Part shown: positions 26,302 to 40,040 of the stretch, piece after piece
Numbering within the stretch: the first letter of the stretch is position 1
Layout: each line of letters begins with the position of its first letter
Assembly: GCF_000472925.1 (NCBI RefSeq)
Contig: NZ_AXAS01000002.1
Span: 1-64,000, forward strand
Origin: Bradyrhizobium sp. Ec3.3
Lineage (GTDB): Bacteria > Pseudomonadota > Alphaproteobacteria > Rhizobiales > Xanthobacteraceae
DNA: 64,000 bases
Direction of reading: 5' to 3'
Notes under the pieces: model-generated
Seen by the model: the letters and a program-made list of their open reading frames with translations, nothing else
What the model was told of the DNA's origin: nothing
Database searches by the model: none
Position numbers and translations under genes: made by a program

Positions 26302-26877
26302 TTAGTCGGCAGCCGCCTCGGCATCGCCGCCGATACGACGGGACTGCAGGGTGGACACCTTGATGTTGCGGCGGGCCGCGACCGAGCGCGGCGAATCCTG
26401 GTGCTTCAGCGCGTCGAAGGTCGCGCGCACCATGTTGTAGGGGTTGGACGAGCCGATCGACTTGGCCACCACGTCCTGGACGCCGAGCGTCTCGAACACG
26501 GCGCGCATCGGACCGCCGGCGATGATGCCGGTACCGGCCGGGGCGGCACGCAGGTAGACACGGCCTGCACCGTGACGGCCGGCGATGTCGTGATGGAGCG
26601 TGCGGCCCTCGCGCAGCGACACGCGGGTCAGGTTGCGCTTGGCGGATTCGGTCGCCTTCCGGATCGCCTCAGGCACTTCGCGCGCCTTGCCGTGACCGAA
26701 GCCGGCACGGCCCTTCTGGTCGCCAATCACGACCAGCGCTGCGAAGCCGAAGCGCTTGCCGCCCTTGACCACCTTGGCGACGCGGTTGATGTGGACGAGC
26801 TTGTCGACGAACTCGCTGTCGCGCTCCTCGCGCTCCTTGCGTTCACGTCCGCCGCGGTGTTCGCGTTCACCTGCCAT
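26302..26877 (-). CDS. rpsE: 30S ribosomal protein S5
   Basis: 191 residues. Involved in translational accuracy and mRNA unwinding at the entry channel. A charged N-terminal extension ([19 protein letters not shown]) precedes the double-stranded-RNA-binding-like domain ([40 protein letters not shown]). The C-terminal domain shows [20 protein letters not shown] and [18 protein letters not shown]. Wild-type residues are seen in the spectinomycin loop region. Between rplR and rpmD. Confidence 0.97.
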   Translation of the reverse strand: MAGEREHRGGRERKEREERDSEFVDKLVHINRVAKVVKGGKRFGFAALVVIGDQKGRAGFGHGKAREVPEAIRKATESAKRNLTRVSLREGRTLHHDIAGRHGAGRVYLRAAPAGTGIIAGGPMRAVFETLGVQDVVAKSIGSSNPYNMVRATFDALKHQDSPRSVAARRNIKVSTLQSRRIGGDAEAAAD

Positions 26878-26924
26878 GGTTTTTCCAATCCTTCAGAGGC
26901 TTACGCCTCAATCCTCAAATTCTG

Positions 26925-27287
26925 TTAGAAGTTCAGCCCGCTCTCACGCGCAGCGTCGGCAAGAGCCTTGACGCGCCCGTGATAGAGATAGCTGCCGCGA
27001 TCGAACACGACTTCCTTGACGCCCTTCTCTGCGGCGCGCTCGGCCAGCAGCTTGCCGACCGCCTTCGCCGCATCGATGTCGGCGCCGGTCTTGCCGCCGT
27101 CGCGCATCGACTTCTCGAGCGAGGAGGCAGACGCCAGCGTCTCGCCCTTCAGGTCGTCGATGACCTGGGCGTAGATGTGCTTGGACGAGCGGAACACCGA
27201 CAGGCGCGGACGGCCGCCACCGGAGCGGCGCAGCTTGAGCCGCACACTCCGCTTGCGCCGGGCATTCGTAACCTTGGCTTTCGACAT
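26925..27287 (-). CDS. rplR: 50S ribosomal protein L18
   Basis: 120 residues. Binds 5S rRNA together with L5 and L25. Begins [20 protein letters not shown]; the motif [20 protein letters not shown] and the region [20 protein letters not shown], ending [19 protein letters not shown], are typical. Eleven bases after rplF and 47 bases before rpsE. Confidence 0.97.
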   Translation of the reverse strand: MSKAKVTNARRKRSVRLKLRRSGGGRPRLSVFRSSKHIYAQVIDDLKGETLASASSLEKSMRDGGKTGADIDAAKAVGKLLAERAAEKGVKEVVFDRGSYLYHGRVKALADAARESGLNF

Positions 27288-27298
27288 GACCGGCTCCG

Positions 27299-27832
27299 TT
27301 ACTTCTTCTTGCCTTCCTTGCGGAAGATGAATTCGCCAACATACTTCACGCCCTTGCCCTTGTAGGGCTCCGGCGGGCGATAGGCGCGAATTTCGGCTGC
27401 GACCTGGCCGACGCGCTGGATGTCGCTGCCCGTCACCGTAATTTCGGTCGGCTTCGGCACGGCGATCGTGATCCCTTCCGGGATCGGATAGATCACGTCG
27501 TGGCTGTAGCCGAGCGCGAGCTGCAGGTTCTTGCCCTGCATCGCGGCGCGGTAACCGACGCCGGTGATCTCGAGCTTCTTCTCGAAGCCCTTGGTGACGC
27601 CTTCCACCAGATTCGCGACCTGGGCGCGAGCGGTGCCGTACAGCGCCCGCGCGCGGTTGGTCTCGGCCCGCGGCTTGACCTTGACCTGGCCGTTCTCGAG
27701 CTTCACCTCGACGTCGTCATGGACGATGAACTGAAGCTGGCCCTTCGGCCCCTTCATCTTGACGGTCTGCCCATCGACGGTCGCGGTAACGCCCGACGGC
27801 ACCGTCACAGGCTTTTTGCCAACACGTGACAT
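27299..27832 (-). CDS. rplF: 50S ribosomal protein L6
   Basis: 177 residues. Two repeated domains bind 23S rRNA near the factor-binding site. Begins [30 protein letters not shown] and later [20 protein letters not shown], then [20 protein letters not shown] and the end [19 protein letters not shown] are canonical. Sixteen bases after rpsH. Confidence 0.98.
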   Translation of the reverse strand: MSRVGKKPVTVPSGVTATVDGQTVKMKGPKGQLQFIVHDDVEVKLENGQVKVKPRAETNRARALYGTARAQVANLVEGVTKGFEKKLEITGVGYRAAMQGKNLQLALGYSHDVIYPIPEGITIAVPKPTEITVTGSDIQRVGQVAAEIRAYRPPEPYKGKGVKYVGEFIFRKEGKKK

Positions 27833-27848
27833 GGATCAAAAATCCTTC

Positions 27849-28247
27849 TCAGAACACCGTGAAGAGGACTTCACCGCCCACATTCGCGTCGCGCGCGCTG
27901 TGGTCGGCCATGATCCCCTTCGGCGTCGACAACACCGAAATACCGAGCCCATTGTTGACGCGCGGCAGAGCCTTCACCGAGGCGTAGACGCGACGTCCGG
28001 GCTTGGAGACCCGCTCGATCTCGCGGATGACGGGCTCGCCGTCGAAATACTTCAGCTCGATCTCGATCTCGCTGCGGCCCGAGGAGTGCTCGACCGTGGC
28101 GTAACCACGGATATAGCCCTCGCTCTTCAGCACCTCGAGCACGTTCTCGCGCATCTTCGAGCCAGGCGTGGAGACCTTGGTCTTTGAGCGCATCTGCGCG
28201 TTGCGGATGCGGGTGATCAGATCGCTGATTGGATCGTGCGTAGACAT
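27849..28247 (-). CDS. rpsH: 30S ribosomal protein S8
   Basis: 132 residues. Early-assembly protein binding the central domain of 16S rRNA; in E. coli it also represses the spc operon. Begins [40 protein letters not shown] and the C-terminal [20 protein letters not shown] followed by [20 protein letters not shown] are diagnostic. Located between rpsN and rplF. Confidence 0.98.
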   Translation of the reverse strand: MSTHDPISDLITRIRNAQMRSKTKVSTPGSKMRENVLEVLKSEGYIRGYATVEHSSGRSEIEIELKYFDGEPVIREIERVSKPGRRVYASVKALPRVNNGLGISVLSTPKGIMADHSARDANVGGEVLFTVF

Positions 28248-28261
28248 CTAAACGATCCTCC

Positions 28262-28567
28262 TTACCAGCTCGACTTCACGAGGCCCGGGACCATGCCCTT
28301 GGAGCCAAGTTCACGAAGCGCGATACGGGACAGCTTGTTCTTGCGATAGTTCGAGCGCGGGCGGCCCGACAGCTCGCAACGCAGACGGATGCGGGTCGCC
28401 GACGAGTTGCGCGGCATTTCCGCCAACTTCAGCGTCGCAGCGAAGCGCTCCTCCATCGGCAGCTTCTTGTCGGCGATGATCGCCTTCAACCGCTCGCGCT
28501 TGGCGGCGGCGTTCTTCACCATCCGCTTGCGCCGGTTGTTCTTCTCGATTGAACTCTTCTTTGCCAT
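28262..28567 (-). CDS. rpsN: 30S ribosomal protein S14 (zinc-free type)
   Basis: 101 residues, the long form without the CxxC zinc motif. Begins [20 protein letters not shown]; the end is [20 protein letters not shown] followed by [20 protein letters not shown]. It completes the 30S head. Forty-six bases after rplE and 14 bases before rpsH. Confidence 0.98.
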   Translation of the reverse strand: MAKKSSIEKNNRRKRMVKNAAAKRERLKAIIADKKLPMEERFAATLKLAEMPRNSSATRIRLRCELSGRPRSNYRKNKLSRIALRELGSKGMVPGLVKSSW

Positions 28568-28613
28568 GCTTGGCTCCTGGGTATCCGCGTTTGAGAGGCT
28601 TTACGTCAGCGTC

Positions 28614-29171
28614 TCACTGCCGGAACGGGAAATTGAAAGCGGTCAACAAGGCCCTCGCCTCTTCGTCGGTCTTGGCCGTGGTGCAGACGGTGATATCCAT
28701 ACCGCGGGCTTCCGTGACCTTGTCGAAGTCGATCTCGGGGAAAATGATGTGCTCCTTGATGCCGAGCGAGTAGTTGCCACGGCCGTCGAAGCTCTTCGGG
28801 TTCAGGCCGCGGAAGTCGCGGACGCGCGGCAGCGCGACCGTCACCAGGCGATCGATGAACTCGTACATGCGGGCCTTGCGCAGCGTGACCTTGCAGCCGA
28901 TCGGCTGGTTCTCACGCAGCTTGAAGGTCGCGATCGCGATGCGCGAATAGGTCACGATCGCCTTCTGGCCGGCGATCTGCGTCAGTTCGGCAGCGGCGTT
29001 CTCAGCCTTCTTGCGATCGTTCACGGAATCGCCAACGCCCATGTTCAGCACGACCTTGTCCAGCCGCGGAACCTGCATGACGTTCTCGTAACCGAACTTC
29101 TCGGTCATCGCGACGCGGATCTTCGCGTCGTATTCCGCGCGCAGGCGCGGCACGTAAGCTGTGTCAGCCAT
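28614..29171 (-). CDS. rplE: 50S ribosomal protein L5
   Basis: 185 residues. 5S rRNA-binding protein at the central protuberance. Begins [47 protein letters not shown]-like [20 protein letters not shown] and the [20 protein letters not shown] segment are canonical. Its start overlaps the end of rplX by eight bases, implying translational coupling. Confidence 0.98.
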   Translation of the reverse strand: MADTAYVPRLRAEYDAKIRVAMTEKFGYENVMQVPRLDKVVLNMGVGDSVNDRKKAENAAAELTQIAGQKAIVTYSRIAIATFKLRENQPIGCKVTLRKARMYEFIDRLVTVALPRVRDFRGLNPKSFDGRGNYSLGIKEHIIFPEIDFDKVTEARGMDITVCTTAKTDEEARALLTAFNFPFRQ

Positions 29172-29478
29172 CGATCTCAGCTCCCGAGCTCTTGGCGATG
29201 CGGACCTTCTTGCCGTCCGCCTGAATCTTGAATCCGATGCGCGTCGGCTTTCCGTCCTTGCCGAGATACGCGATATTGGACAGTTGGATCGGCGCCTCTT
29301 TCGAGATGATGCCGCCCTCCTGGTTCTGGGTCTGCTTCTGGTGGCGCTTCACCATGTTGATGCCACGCACCAGAGCCGTGCCGGCGTCCGGGCGCACCTC
29401 GAACACCTCGCCGGTGCGGCCCTTGTCGCGGCCGGTCAGCACGACGACCTTGTCGCCCTTGCGGATCTTCGCAGCCAT
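29164..29478 (-). CDS. rplX: 50S ribosomal protein L24
   Basis: 104 residues from [20 protein letters not shown] at 29478; longer in-frame extensions run across rplN. Assembly-initiating protein with a KOW motif ([20 protein letters not shown]) and [20 protein letters not shown]. Its ATG shares one base with the rplN stop (TGATG), and its end overlaps rplE by eight bases. Confidence 0.97.
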   Translation of the reverse strand: MAAKIRKGDKVVVLTGRDKGRTGEVFEVRPDAGTALVRGINMVKRHQKQTQNQEGGIISKEAPIQLSNIAYLGKDGKPTRIGFKIQADGKKVRIAKSSGAEIDG

Positions 29479-29846
29479 CACAGCACCTCCGGCGCGAGCG
29501 AAATGATCTTCATGTGGTTCTTGGCGCGCAGCTCGCGCGGCACGGGCCCGAAGATACGGGTACCGACCGGCTCGGCCTGGTTGTTGATCAGGACCGCGGC
29601 GTTGCGGTCGAAGCGGATGACCGAACCGTCGGGGCGGCGGATGTCCTTGCGGACACGCACCACGACGGCCTTCATCACGTCGCCCTTCTTCACCTTGCCA
29701 CGCGGAATCGCTTCCTTGATCGACACGACGATGATGTCGCCGATGGTGGCGTAGCGGCGCTTGGAGCCTCCGAGCACCTTGATACACATGACACGGCGTG
29801 CGCCAGAATTGTCGGCCACGTCGAGGTTGGTCTGCATCTGAATCAT
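29478..29846 (-). CDS. rplN: 50S ribosomal protein L14
   Basis: 122 residues. Contacts 16S rRNA helix 44 at an intersubunit bridge. Begins [60 protein letters not shown] and [20 protein letters not shown] are diagnostic. Preceded by an 86-base gap after rpsQ containing a small GTCGGC/GCCGAC stem at 29913-29929, and followed by rplX with a one-base overlap. Confidence 0.98.
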   Translation of the reverse strand: MIQMQTNLDVADNSGARRVMCIKVLGGSKRRYATIGDIIVVSIKEAIPRGKVKKGDVMKAVVVRVRKDIRRPDGSVIRFDRNAAVLINNQAEPVGTRIFGPVPRELRAKNHMKIISLAPEVL

Positions 29847-29932
29847 TGATGCACCTCGTCCTCTTTCTCTTTTGCGCCAGCCTGGCCAGCGCTCAACATT
29901 TCCCTGAAGTCAGTCGGCTAAGTGCCGACAAC

Positions 29933-30181
29933 TCAGGCGCTTTTCTTGTGTTCGCCCCGGATCACGACCCAGCGCTTCAACTTCGAAATCGGCTTCGATT
30001 CCTCGATCCACACCACGTCGCCCGGCTTGAACTGGTTGTTCTCGTCGTGCGCGTGATAGTTCTTCGAACGGCGGATCGTCTTCTTGTAGATCGGGTGCGT
30101 GAAGCGGCGATCGACGCGCACCACGATGGTCTTGGCTTGCTTGTCGCTGACGACCACGCCCTGCAAAGTACGTTTCGGCAT
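29933..30181 (-). CDS. rpsQ: 30S ribosomal protein S17
   Basis: 82 residues from [20 protein letters not shown] at 30181; the frame runs on upstream through rpmC but family members begin here. OB-fold protein binding 16S rRNA early. Further motifs: [20 protein letters not shown] and [20 protein letters not shown]. Thirteen bases after rpmC. Confidence 0.97.
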   Translation of the reverse strand: MPKRTLQGVVVSDKQAKTIVVRVDRRFTHPIYKKTIRRSKNYHAHDENNQFKPGDVVWIEESKPISKLKRWVVIRGEHKKSA

Positions 30182-30194
30182 CTTCGTAAGCCTC

Positions 30195-30407
30195 TTACTT
30201 CTTCTTCGCGCGCTGCTGCGCGGCGACGGTCTTGATCCGGGCGATGTCACGGCGGGCCTCGCGCAAGCGCGAGGTGTTCTCGAGCTGCCCGGTGGCACGC
30301 TGGAAGCGCAGATTGAAGCGCTCCTTCTTCAGGTTCAGGACGGCGTCGTCCTGCTGGTCGGGGCTCATCGCGCGGATGTCTTCGATCTTCATCTGGGCCA
30401 TGGCCAT
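30195..30407 (-). CDS. rpmC: 50S ribosomal protein L29
   Basis: 70 residues if started at ATG 30407, which shares one base with the rplP stop (TAATG) and has GGAG close by; ATG 30401 ([12 protein letters not shown]) would give 68 residues and has a better-spaced GGAG. Helical hairpin protein at the exit-tunnel rim. Motifs: [20 protein letters not shown] and [17 protein letters not shown]. The start choice affects only two residues. Confidence 0.95.
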   Translation of the reverse strand: MAMAQMKIEDIRAMSPDQQDDAVLNLKKERFNLRFQRATGQLENTSRLREARRDIARIKTVAAQQRAKKK

Positions 30408-30820
30408 TACTCCGCAATGCGCTCGACGAAGCGCGTCTTGATCGGCAGCTTGGCAGCAGCCAAGGTCAGCGCCTCGCGCGCAGTCTGGTTGTTGACGCCG
30501 TCGATCTCGAACAGCACCCGGCCCGGCTTGACGCGCACGACCCACAATTCCGGCGAGCCCTTGCCGGAGCCCATGCGGACTTCGGCCGGCTTCTTCGACA
30601 CCGGAACGTCGGGGAATACGCGGATCCAGACGCGGCCGGCGCGCTTCATGTGGCGGGTCAGCGCGCGGCGGGCGGCCTCGATCTGGCGCGCGGTGACGCG
30701 CTCAGGCTCGGTCGCTTTCAGGCCGAACTGGCCGAACGCCAACGTCGCGCCCGAAGACGCAACGCCGTGGATGCGGCCCTTATGCGCCTTCCGGAACTTC
30801 GTTTTCTTAGGTTGCATCAT
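30407..30820 (-). CDS. rplP: 50S ribosomal protein L16
   Basis: 137 residues. Organises the A site of the peptidyl-transferase centre. Begins with two Met codons ([20 protein letters not shown]); [20 protein letters not shown], then [20 protein letters not shown], then [24 protein letters not shown] residues are diagnostic. Thirty bases after rpsC; stop overlaps the rpmC start by one base. Confidence 0.97.
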   Translation of the reverse strand: MMQPKKTKFRKAHKGRIHGVASSGATLAFGQFGLKATEPERVTARQIEAARRALTRHMKRAGRVWIRVFPDVPVSKKPAEVRMGSGKGSPELWVVRVKPGRVLFEIDGVNNQTAREALTLAAAKLPIKTRFVERIAE

Positions 30821-30850
30821 GGCTTTAAGCCCTCAAATTCCTGTGCTGGC

Positions 30851-31567
30851 TCAGGCCGCAGCGTCGCGACGCTGCCGGCCGCCACCGCTGCCACCACCCT
30901 CGCCTTCGGCCATTCTCTTGTCCTGGGCCATCGGATCGTGCTCGAGGATCTCGCCCTTGAAGATCCAGACCTTGACACCGCAGGTGCCGAAGGTCGTGAA
31001 CGCGGTCGCGACGCCGTAGTCAATGTCGGCGCGCAGCGTGTGCAGCGGCACGCGACCTTCGCGGTACCACTCCATGCGCGCGATTTCCGCACCGCCCAGA
31101 CGACCCGAGCAGTTGATGCGGATGCCTTCCGCGCCGAGACGCATCGCCGACTGCACGGCGCGCTTCATGGCGCGGCGGAACGCAACGCGGCGCTCGAGCT
31201 GCTGCGCGATCGATTCGGCGACCAGCGTCGCATCGAGCTCCGGCTTGCGGATCTCGACGATGTTGATCACGACGTCCGACGAGGTGATGTCGGCCACCTT
31301 CTTGCGCAGCTTGTCGATGTCGGCGCCCTTCTTGCCGATCACCACGCCCGGACGGGCCGAGTGGATGGTGACGCGGCACTTCTTGTGCGGACGCTCGATC
31401 ACGATGCGGGCGACGGCCGCCTGCTTGAGCTCCTTGTGCAGGATCTCGCGGATCTTGACGTCCTCATGCAGCAGCTTGCCGTATTCCTGCTTGCCGGCGA
31501 ACCAGCGGGAATCCCAGGTCCGGTTGATGCCGAGACGCAGACCGATCGGATTGATCTTTTGACCCAT
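30851..31567 (-). CDS. rpsC: 30S ribosomal protein S3
   Basis: 238 residues. KH-domain protein of the mRNA entry tunnel. Begins [20 protein letters not shown]; the KH motif region [20 protein letters not shown] and the C-terminal domain [20 protein letters not shown] are clear. The end has a Gly-rich tail ([17 protein letters not shown]), a moderately long extension typical of the group. Between rplV and rplP. Confidence 0.98.
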   Translation of the reverse strand: MGQKINPIGLRLGINRTWDSRWFAGKQEYGKLLHEDVKIREILHKELKQAAVARIVIERPHKKCRVTIHSARPGVVIGKKGADIDKLRKKVADITSSDVVINIVEIRKPELDATLVAESIAQQLERRVAFRRAMKRAVQSAMRLGAEGIRINCSGRLGGAEIARMEWYREGRVPLHTLRADIDYGVATAFTTFGTCGVKVWIFKGEILEHDPMAQDKRMAEGEGGGSGGGRQRRDAAA

Positions 31568-31585
31568 CGTGTTCTCCTGCGCCTC

Positions 31586-31972
31586 TTAAGCGGCTGCTTC
31601 GGCTTCGACCTGACGAACGATGATCGTCAGCTGCGAAAATGGTTTGTAGACACGGCCCGAGCGACCACGGCCGCGGGCGGCAAAGCGCTTCATCACCAGC
31701 CCGTTGCCGACGAAGGCCTGCGCCACGACGAGATCGTCGACGTCGAGGTCGTGATTGTTCTCGGCGTTGGCGATAGCCGATTCCAGGCACTTCTTCACGT
31801 CCACCGCGATCCGCTTGCGCGAAAACTGCAAATCGGCGAGCGCAGCAGACGCCTTGCGGCCGCGAATGAGCTGGGCCACCAGGTTGAGCTTCTGCGGGCT
31901 CACCCGCAGCATCCGGGCGACCGCCTTGGCCTCGTTGTCGGCGAGGCTCCGTTCGCGCTTAGGTTTGCTCAT
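31586..31972 (-). CDS. rplV: 50S ribosomal protein L22
   Basis: 128 residues. Its long beta hairpin lines the exit tunnel. Begins [60 protein letters not shown] and the hairpin region [20 protein letters not shown] are diagnostic. The macrolide-contacting hairpin looks intact. Ten bases after rpsS. Confidence 0.98.
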   Translation of the reverse strand: MSKPKRERSLADNEAKAVARMLRVSPQKLNLVAQLIRGRKASAALADLQFSRKRIAVDVKKCLESAIANAENNHDLDVDDLVVAQAFVGNGLVMKRFAARGRGRSGRVYKPFSQLTIIVRQVEAEAAA

Positions 31973-31982
31973 GACTTAATCC

Positions 31983-32261
31983 TCAAGCCTTCTTGGCTTT
32001 CTTGTCGCCGGAGTGGCCATGGAAGGTCCGGGTCGGCGAGAACTCACCGAACTTGTGACCGACCATTTCCTCGTTGACCGCCACCGGCACGTGCTTCTGA
32101 CCGTTGTAGACGCCGAAGGTCAGGCCGACGAACTGCGGCAGGATGGTCGAGCGACGGCTCCAGATCTTGATGACGTCGTGACGGCCGGACGCACGCGCCG
32201 CATCTGCCTTCTTGAGCAGCGACGCTTCGACGAACGGGCCTTTCCAGACTGAACGAACCAT
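31983..32261 (-). CDS. rpsS: 30S ribosomal protein S19
   Basis: 92 residues. Head protein near the A-site finger. Begins [60 protein letters not shown] and [20 protein letters not shown] are canonical. Twelve bases after rplB. Confidence 0.98.
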
Positions 32262-32273
32262 GTCCGGCGTTCC

Positions 32274-33107
32274 TTACTTCTTCCGCTTGTGGCGGCTTAG
32301 GAGAATGAATTTGTTGGTCGACTTGTTGGTGCGGGTCTTCTTGCCCTTGGTCGGCTTGCCCCACGGGGTGACCGGGTGGCGACCCCCCGAGGTACGACCT
32401 TCACCACCGCCGTGCGGATGGTCGATCGGGTTCATGGCAACACCGCGGTTGTGCGGGCGACGGCCCATCCAGCGCTTGCGACCGGCCTTGCCGATCGAGG
32501 TGTTCATGTGATCCGGGTTCGACACCGCGCCGATCGTGCCGCGGCAACGGCCGTGCACCAGGCGCTGCTCGCCCGAGTTCAGGCGGATGATCACGTAGTC
32601 CTGGTCGCGACCGACGAGCTGGGCGTAGGTGCCGGCCGAACGTGCGAGCTGGCCACCCTTGCCGATCTTGGTCTCGATGTTGTGGATGATCGTGCCGACC
32701 GGCATGTTGCCGAGCGGCATGACGTTGCCCGGCTTCACGTCGACATAGTTGCCGGCGATGATGGTGTCACCCACCGCCAGGCGCTGCGGCGCCAGGATGT
32801 AGGCCTGCTCGCCGTCCTGGTACTTAATCAGCGCGATGAAGCCGGTGCGGTTCGGGTCATACTCCAGCCGCTCGACGGTGGCGGGGACGTCGATCTTCTC
32901 TCGTTTGAAGTCGACGGTGCGCAGCGTCTGCTTGTGACCGCCGCCGCGGAAGCGCACGGTGATGCGACCGGTGTTGTTGCGACCGCCCGAGGACTTCTTG
33001 CCTTCGGTGAGCGCCTTGACCGGCTTGCCCTTGTAGAGGGCCGAACGATCGACCATGACCAGCTGGCGCTGGCCCGGCGTCGTGGGGTTGAATGTCTTCA
33101 GTGCCAT
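32274..33107 (-). CDS. rplB: 50S ribosomal protein L2
   Basis: 277 residues. Near the peptidyl-transferase centre and needed for subunit joining. Begins [60 protein letters not shown] and the conserved [20 protein letters not shown], with the functional His in HPHGGGEG, are present. Twelve bases after rplW. Confidence 0.98.
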   Translation of the reverse strand: MALKTFNPTTPGQRQLVMVDRSALYKGKPVKALTEGKKSSGGRNNTGRITVRFRGGGHKQTLRTVDFKREKIDVPATVERLEYDPNRTGFIALIKYQDGEQAYILAPQRLAVGDTIIAGNYVDVKPGNVMPLGNMPVGTIIHNIETKIGKGGQLARSAGTYAQLVGRDQDYVIIRLNSGEQRLVHGRCRGTIGAVSNPDHMNTSIGKAGRKRWMGRRPHNRGVAMNPIDHPHGGGEGRTSGGRHPVTPWGKPTKGKKTRTNKSTNKFILLSRHKRKK

Positions 33108-33119
33108 CGTCGTAGGACC

Positions 33120-33422
33120 TTACAGACCGGTGGTCACGTCGATCCGATGACCCTCTTCGAGGGTCACGATCGCGCGCTTGGTGTTCGACTGCGAGCCGAG
33201 ATTGCCGCGGAAGGCCTTGACCTTGCCCTTGCGGACCAGCGTGTTGACGCTCTTGACCTTGACGTCGAACAGCTTCTCGATCGCTTCCTTGATCTGCGGC
33301 TTGGTCGCCTTCGCGGCCACCTTGAACAGAACCTTGTTGTGCTCCGAGGCGATCGTCGCCTTTTCGGTCACGACCGGCGACAGGATCACGTCGTAGTGGC
33401 GAGCCTCGATGTTCTTCGTCAT
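33120..33422 (-). CDS. rplW: 50S ribosomal protein L23
   Basis: 100 residues. Exit-site protein that docks trigger factor and SRP. Begins [40 protein letters not shown] and [20 protein letters not shown] are diagnostic; the trigger-factor contact glutamate region is conserved (SPVVTEKAT). The start overlaps the rplD stop by four bases (ATGA). Confidence 0.97.
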   Translation of the reverse strand: MTKNIEARHYDVILSPVVTEKATIASEHNKVLFKVAAKATKPQIKEAIEKLFDVKVKSVNTLVRKGKVKAFRGNLGSQSNTKRAIVTLEEGHRIDVTTGL

Positions 33423-34039
33423 TTGAAGCGCGCCTCCAGCGCATCGATGGCGGCCTTGGTCAGAACGAGCTTCTGACGGCGCAGGATGTCGTAGACGTTT
33501 ATGCCCTGGATCGGCAGCACGTCCATGTTCGGGATGTTGCGGGCCGCCGCGGCAAAGCCCTGGTTCAGCTCGGCGCCGTCGATGATCAGCGCGTTCGTCA
33601 GGCCCAGCCCCGAGAAGTGGCCGAGCAGCGCCTTGGTCTTGGCGGCCTCGAGCGCGGCCTTCTCGATCACGACGAGATCACCGTCCTTGGCCTTGGCCGA
33701 CAGCGCATGCTTCAGCGCGAGCGCGCGGACCTTCTTCGGCAGGTCGGAGGCGTGCGAACGCACCACCGGGCCGAAGGCACGGCCGCCGCCACGGAACTGC
33801 GGCACGCGGGCCGAGCCGTGACGAGCACCGCCGGTGCCCTTCTGCTTGTACATCTTCTTGCCGGTGCGCCAGATCTCGGCGCGGCCCTTGGCCTTGTGGG
33901 TGCCAGCCTGACGCTTGTCGAGCTGCCACTTCACGCAGCGCGCGATGATGTCCTCGCGCGGCTCGAGGCCGAAAATGGCGTCGGAGAGCTGGACGGAGCC
34001 GGCTTCCTTGCCCTCAAGGGTCGTGACTTTCAGTTCCAT
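33419..34039 (-). CDS. rplD: 50S ribosomal protein L4
   Basis: 206 residues from [20 protein letters not shown] at 34039; the ORF extension to 34087 is in front of rplC's end and not conserved. Its extended loop reaches the exit tunnel ([20 protein letters not shown] and [20 protein letters not shown]). In E. coli L4 also controls the S10 operon. One base after the rplC stop; overlaps rplW by four bases. Confidence 0.97.
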   Translation of the reverse strand: MELKVTTLEGKEAGSVQLSDAIFGLEPREDIIARCVKWQLDKRQAGTHKAKGRAEIWRTGKKMYKQKGTGGARHGSARVPQFRGGGRAFGPVVRSHASDLPKKVRALALKHALSAKAKDGDLVVIEKAALEAAKTKALLGHFSGLGLTNALIIDGAELNQGFAAAARNIPNMDVLPIQGINVYDILRRQKLVLTKAAIDALEARFK

Positions 34040-34040
34040 C

Positions 34041-34757
34041 TCACGCACCCTCCTGCTGGGCCGCAGCCTCGGCTTCGCCGCCGGCAACCTTGAACTTGCC
34101 GGGCTTCGGAGCTTCCTTCGGCAGCGGCTTCTTGACGGCGTCGCGCACGCGGATCCAGCCGCCCTTGGAGCCGGGAACGGCGCCTTCGACGAGGATCAGG
34201 CCGCGCTCGACATCGGTCTGGACGACGCGAAGATTGAGCGTGGTGATGCGGTCGACACCCATGTGGCCGGGCATCTTCTTGTTCTTCCAGGTCTTGCCGG
34301 GATCCTGACGGCCGCCGGTCGAACCGATCGATCGGTGCGAGATCGACACACCGTGCGTGGCGCGCAGACCGCCGAAGTTCCAGCGCTTCATACCGCCGGC
34401 AAAGCCCTTACCGACCGAGGTGCCGGTGACGTCGACGAACTGGCCGACGACGAAGTGATCGGCCAGGATCTCGGCGCCGACCGGGATCATGGCATCCGCG
34501 GAGACGCGGAATTCCTCGACCTGCCGCTTCGGCTCGACCTTGGCGACCGCGAACTGGCCGCGCTCAGCCTTGGGCATGTACACGGTCTTACGGGTGCCGG
34601 CGCCAAGCTGGAGCGCGACATAACCGTTCTTCTCTTCGGTGCGGTGGCCTACGACCTGGCAATTGCCGAGCTTCAGCACGGTCACGGGGATATGTTCACC
34701 GGTCTCCGTGAAGACCCGCGTCATCCCGACCTTTTGTGCGATCACTCCGGAGCGCAT
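34041..34757 (-). CDS. rplC: 50S ribosomal protein L3
   Basis: 238 residues from [20 protein letters not shown] at 34757; a longer frame to 34835 covers the rpsJ-rplC gap and is not conserved. Early-assembly protein near the peptidyl-transferase centre. Motifs: [40 protein letters not shown] and [20 protein letters not shown]. The C-terminal tail is Ala/Glu-rich ([13 protein letters not shown]). Confidence 0.97.
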   Translation of the reverse strand: MRSGVIAQKVGMTRVFTETGEHIPVTVLKLGNCQVVGHRTEEKNGYVALQLGAGTRKTVYMPKAERGQFAVAKVEPKRQVEEFRVSADAMIPVGAEILADHFVVGQFVDVTGTSVGKGFAGGMKRWNFGGLRATHGVSISHRSIGSTGGRQDPGKTWKNKKMPGHMGVDRITTLNLRVVQTDVERGLILVEGAVPGSKGGWIRVRDAVKKPLPKEAPKPGKFKVAGGEAEAAAQQEGA

Positions 34758-34809
34758 CGGCTTGCTTCCTGTTCTTTCTGTCCGCTTTCGCGAACGGGAT
34801 CCAAAAATC

Positions 34810-35118
34810 TTAGAGCTTGATCTCGACGTCGACACCGGCGGCCAGGTCGAGCTTCATCAAAGCATCGACGGTCTGCGGGGTCGGATCGACGATGTCGAGC
34901 AGACGCTTGTGGGTGCGCATCTCGAACTGTTCGCGGCTCTTCTTGTCGACGTGCGGCGAACGGTTGACGGTGAACTTCTCGATGCGGGTCGGCAGCGGAA
35001 TGGGTCCGCGAACCTGCGCGCCGGTGCGCTTCGCCGTATTCACGATCTCACGCGTCGACGTATCGAGGATACGATGGTCGAACGCCTTGAGACGGATGCG
35101 AATATTTTGGCCGTTCAT
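34810..35118 (-). CDS. rpsJ: 30S ribosomal protein S10 (NusE)
   Basis: 102 residues. Part of the 30S head and, as NusE, of antitermination complexes. Begins [40 protein letters not shown] and [20 protein letters not shown] are diagnostic. First gene of the S10 block, 84 bases after tuf, with a hairpin in the gap. Confidence 0.98.
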
Positions 35119-35152
35119 TGCCGTGGTCTTTCTTCAAACAGAGTGGCGAATA

Positions 35153-35184
35153 GCGAATAGCGAATGCTGCCATCCGCTACTCGC
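35153..35184 (-). other. Intercistronic hairpin between tuf and rpsJ
   Basis: On the minus transcript GCGAGTAGCGGATG and CATTCGCTATTCGC pair over 14 bases with two G-U wobbles around a four-base loop. The right arm lies in a short tandem repeat of GCGAATA. No T run follows. Probably an mRNA-processing or stability element separating tuf from the S10 genes. Confidence 0.6.
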
Positions 35185-35202
35185 CAATCTCTAGTCTCGT
35201 AA

Positions 35203-36393
<1,191 letters not shown>

Positions 36394-36433
36394 TTGACTC
36401 TCCGTTCAATCGTCAGCTCGAGACCGACGACAA

Positions 36434-38506
<2,073 letters not shown>

Positions 38507-38540
38507 GGGTCGTTCCTTGCGAGTCCGTTAGGTGTCGCCG

Positions 38541-39026
<486 letters not shown>

Positions 39027-39398
39027 TTACTTCGGACGCTTGGCGCCGTACTTCGAACGACGCTGCTTACGGTTCTTGACGCCCTGGGTATCCAGCACGC
39101 CGCGGAGGATGTGGTAGCGCACGCCGGGCAAGTCCTTGACGCGGCCGCCGCGGATCATGACCACCGAGTGCTCCTGGAGGTTATGGCCCTCGCCGGGGAT
39201 GTAGCCGATCACCTCGAAGCCATTGGTCAGGCGCACCTTGGCAACCTTACGAAGCGCCGAGTTCGGCTTCTTCGGGGTCGTCGTATAGACGCGGGTGCAA
39301 ACCCCACGCTTCTGCGGCGACTGCTGCAGCGCCGGCACCTTCTTGCGCGACTTCTGCACTTCACGCGGTTGAGCGATCAGCTGGTTGATCGTCGGCAT
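39027..39398 (-). CDS. rpsL: 30S ribosomal protein S12
   Basis: 123 residues. Decoding-centre protein. Begins [20 protein letters not shown]; the streptomycin-relevant loops [20 protein letters not shown] and [20 protein letters not shown] carry the sensitive-type lysines, so no resistance change is seen. First gene of the str-S10-spc array; its promoter must lie in 39399-40040 but was not recognised. Confidence 0.98.
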   Translation of the reverse strand: MPTINQLIAQPREVQKSRKKVPALQQSPQKRGVCTRVYTTTPKKPNSALRKVAKVRLTNGFEVIGYIPGEGHNLQEHSVVMIRGGRVKDLPGVRYHILRGVLDTQGVKNRKQRRSKYGAKRPK

Positions 39399-40040
39399 CC
39401 TGGCCTTACCCTTTGTTCTGCCGCGGTCCCTTTCGGGCCCGCAAATTCTTCTTCCGGACTACCCGCCCGATGGGGCCGCCTGGCGCGGAAGAACCCGCGC
39501 AAAGCGAAATTGCGCCAACCGCTCCATTACCGAGCGGAAAGCGCTTCGACGCCACAGAGGACCGCAGTCTTAGGACCGATCAGCGTTGAGCCGAAGGCCG
39601 CGTACCGAGGTCATGCATCCGAGTTTGATCTCAAGAGAACGAGCTCTAGAGAACTAAAATCGCACTGGCATTGCCTAGCTATGATCGACAGCGTTTGAGC
39701 GGCATTCGTCGAGGTTGGTGCCCGCTTTATGATCCCAAAAGGATCAGGCGGGTGGCCCGTTCCGACGTTGGCGATGCTCACCGCCTGTCGTTAAGTGACG
39801 CGCTTTCTATAAGTGGGAATCACCTGAGTCAAGGCGAAACCACAGCAAGCGAAGGGCTTCTCGCGCTTAAAGAATTAGCTCGTTCGGCGCCCTCGCCGCT
39901 TCGCTGATTAGGTTCCCGCACCTCGTTCCGCCAGCCCCAAAGCTAATTTATACCCGGGCAAAATATACTTTTATGGCGCCCGCTAAGGTTTTCTTTCCTG
40001 TTCGTGCGGCAGGGTGCCGCACCGGAGCGGAGAAATACCG
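39399..40040. other. Long intergenic region upstream of rpsL and the FAD monooxygenase gene
   Basis: 642 bases between divergent genes, lower in GC than its surroundings. It should hold the str operon promoter on the minus strand and the promoter of the plus-strand flavoprotein gene. No hexamer pair with 16-18 spacing stands out. A 78-codon plus-strand frame at 39671-39907 has no recognisable content and no ribosome site. The AT-rich stretch 39940-39976 is the best place for the plus-strand promoter. Confidence 0.5.

Noticed and set aside
35146..35166. Short tandem repeat considered as a CRISPR remnant
   Set aside because: The unit is about seven bases and repeated only two to three times; there are no spacers.
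39240..39300. Checked rpsL for streptomycin-resistance changes
   Set aside because: The TPKKPNSA loop lysine is present, as in sensitive strains.
39671..39907. Possible 78-residue gene in the rpsL upstream gap
   Set aside because: No ribosome site, no domain, and unlike the codon use of neighbouring genes.
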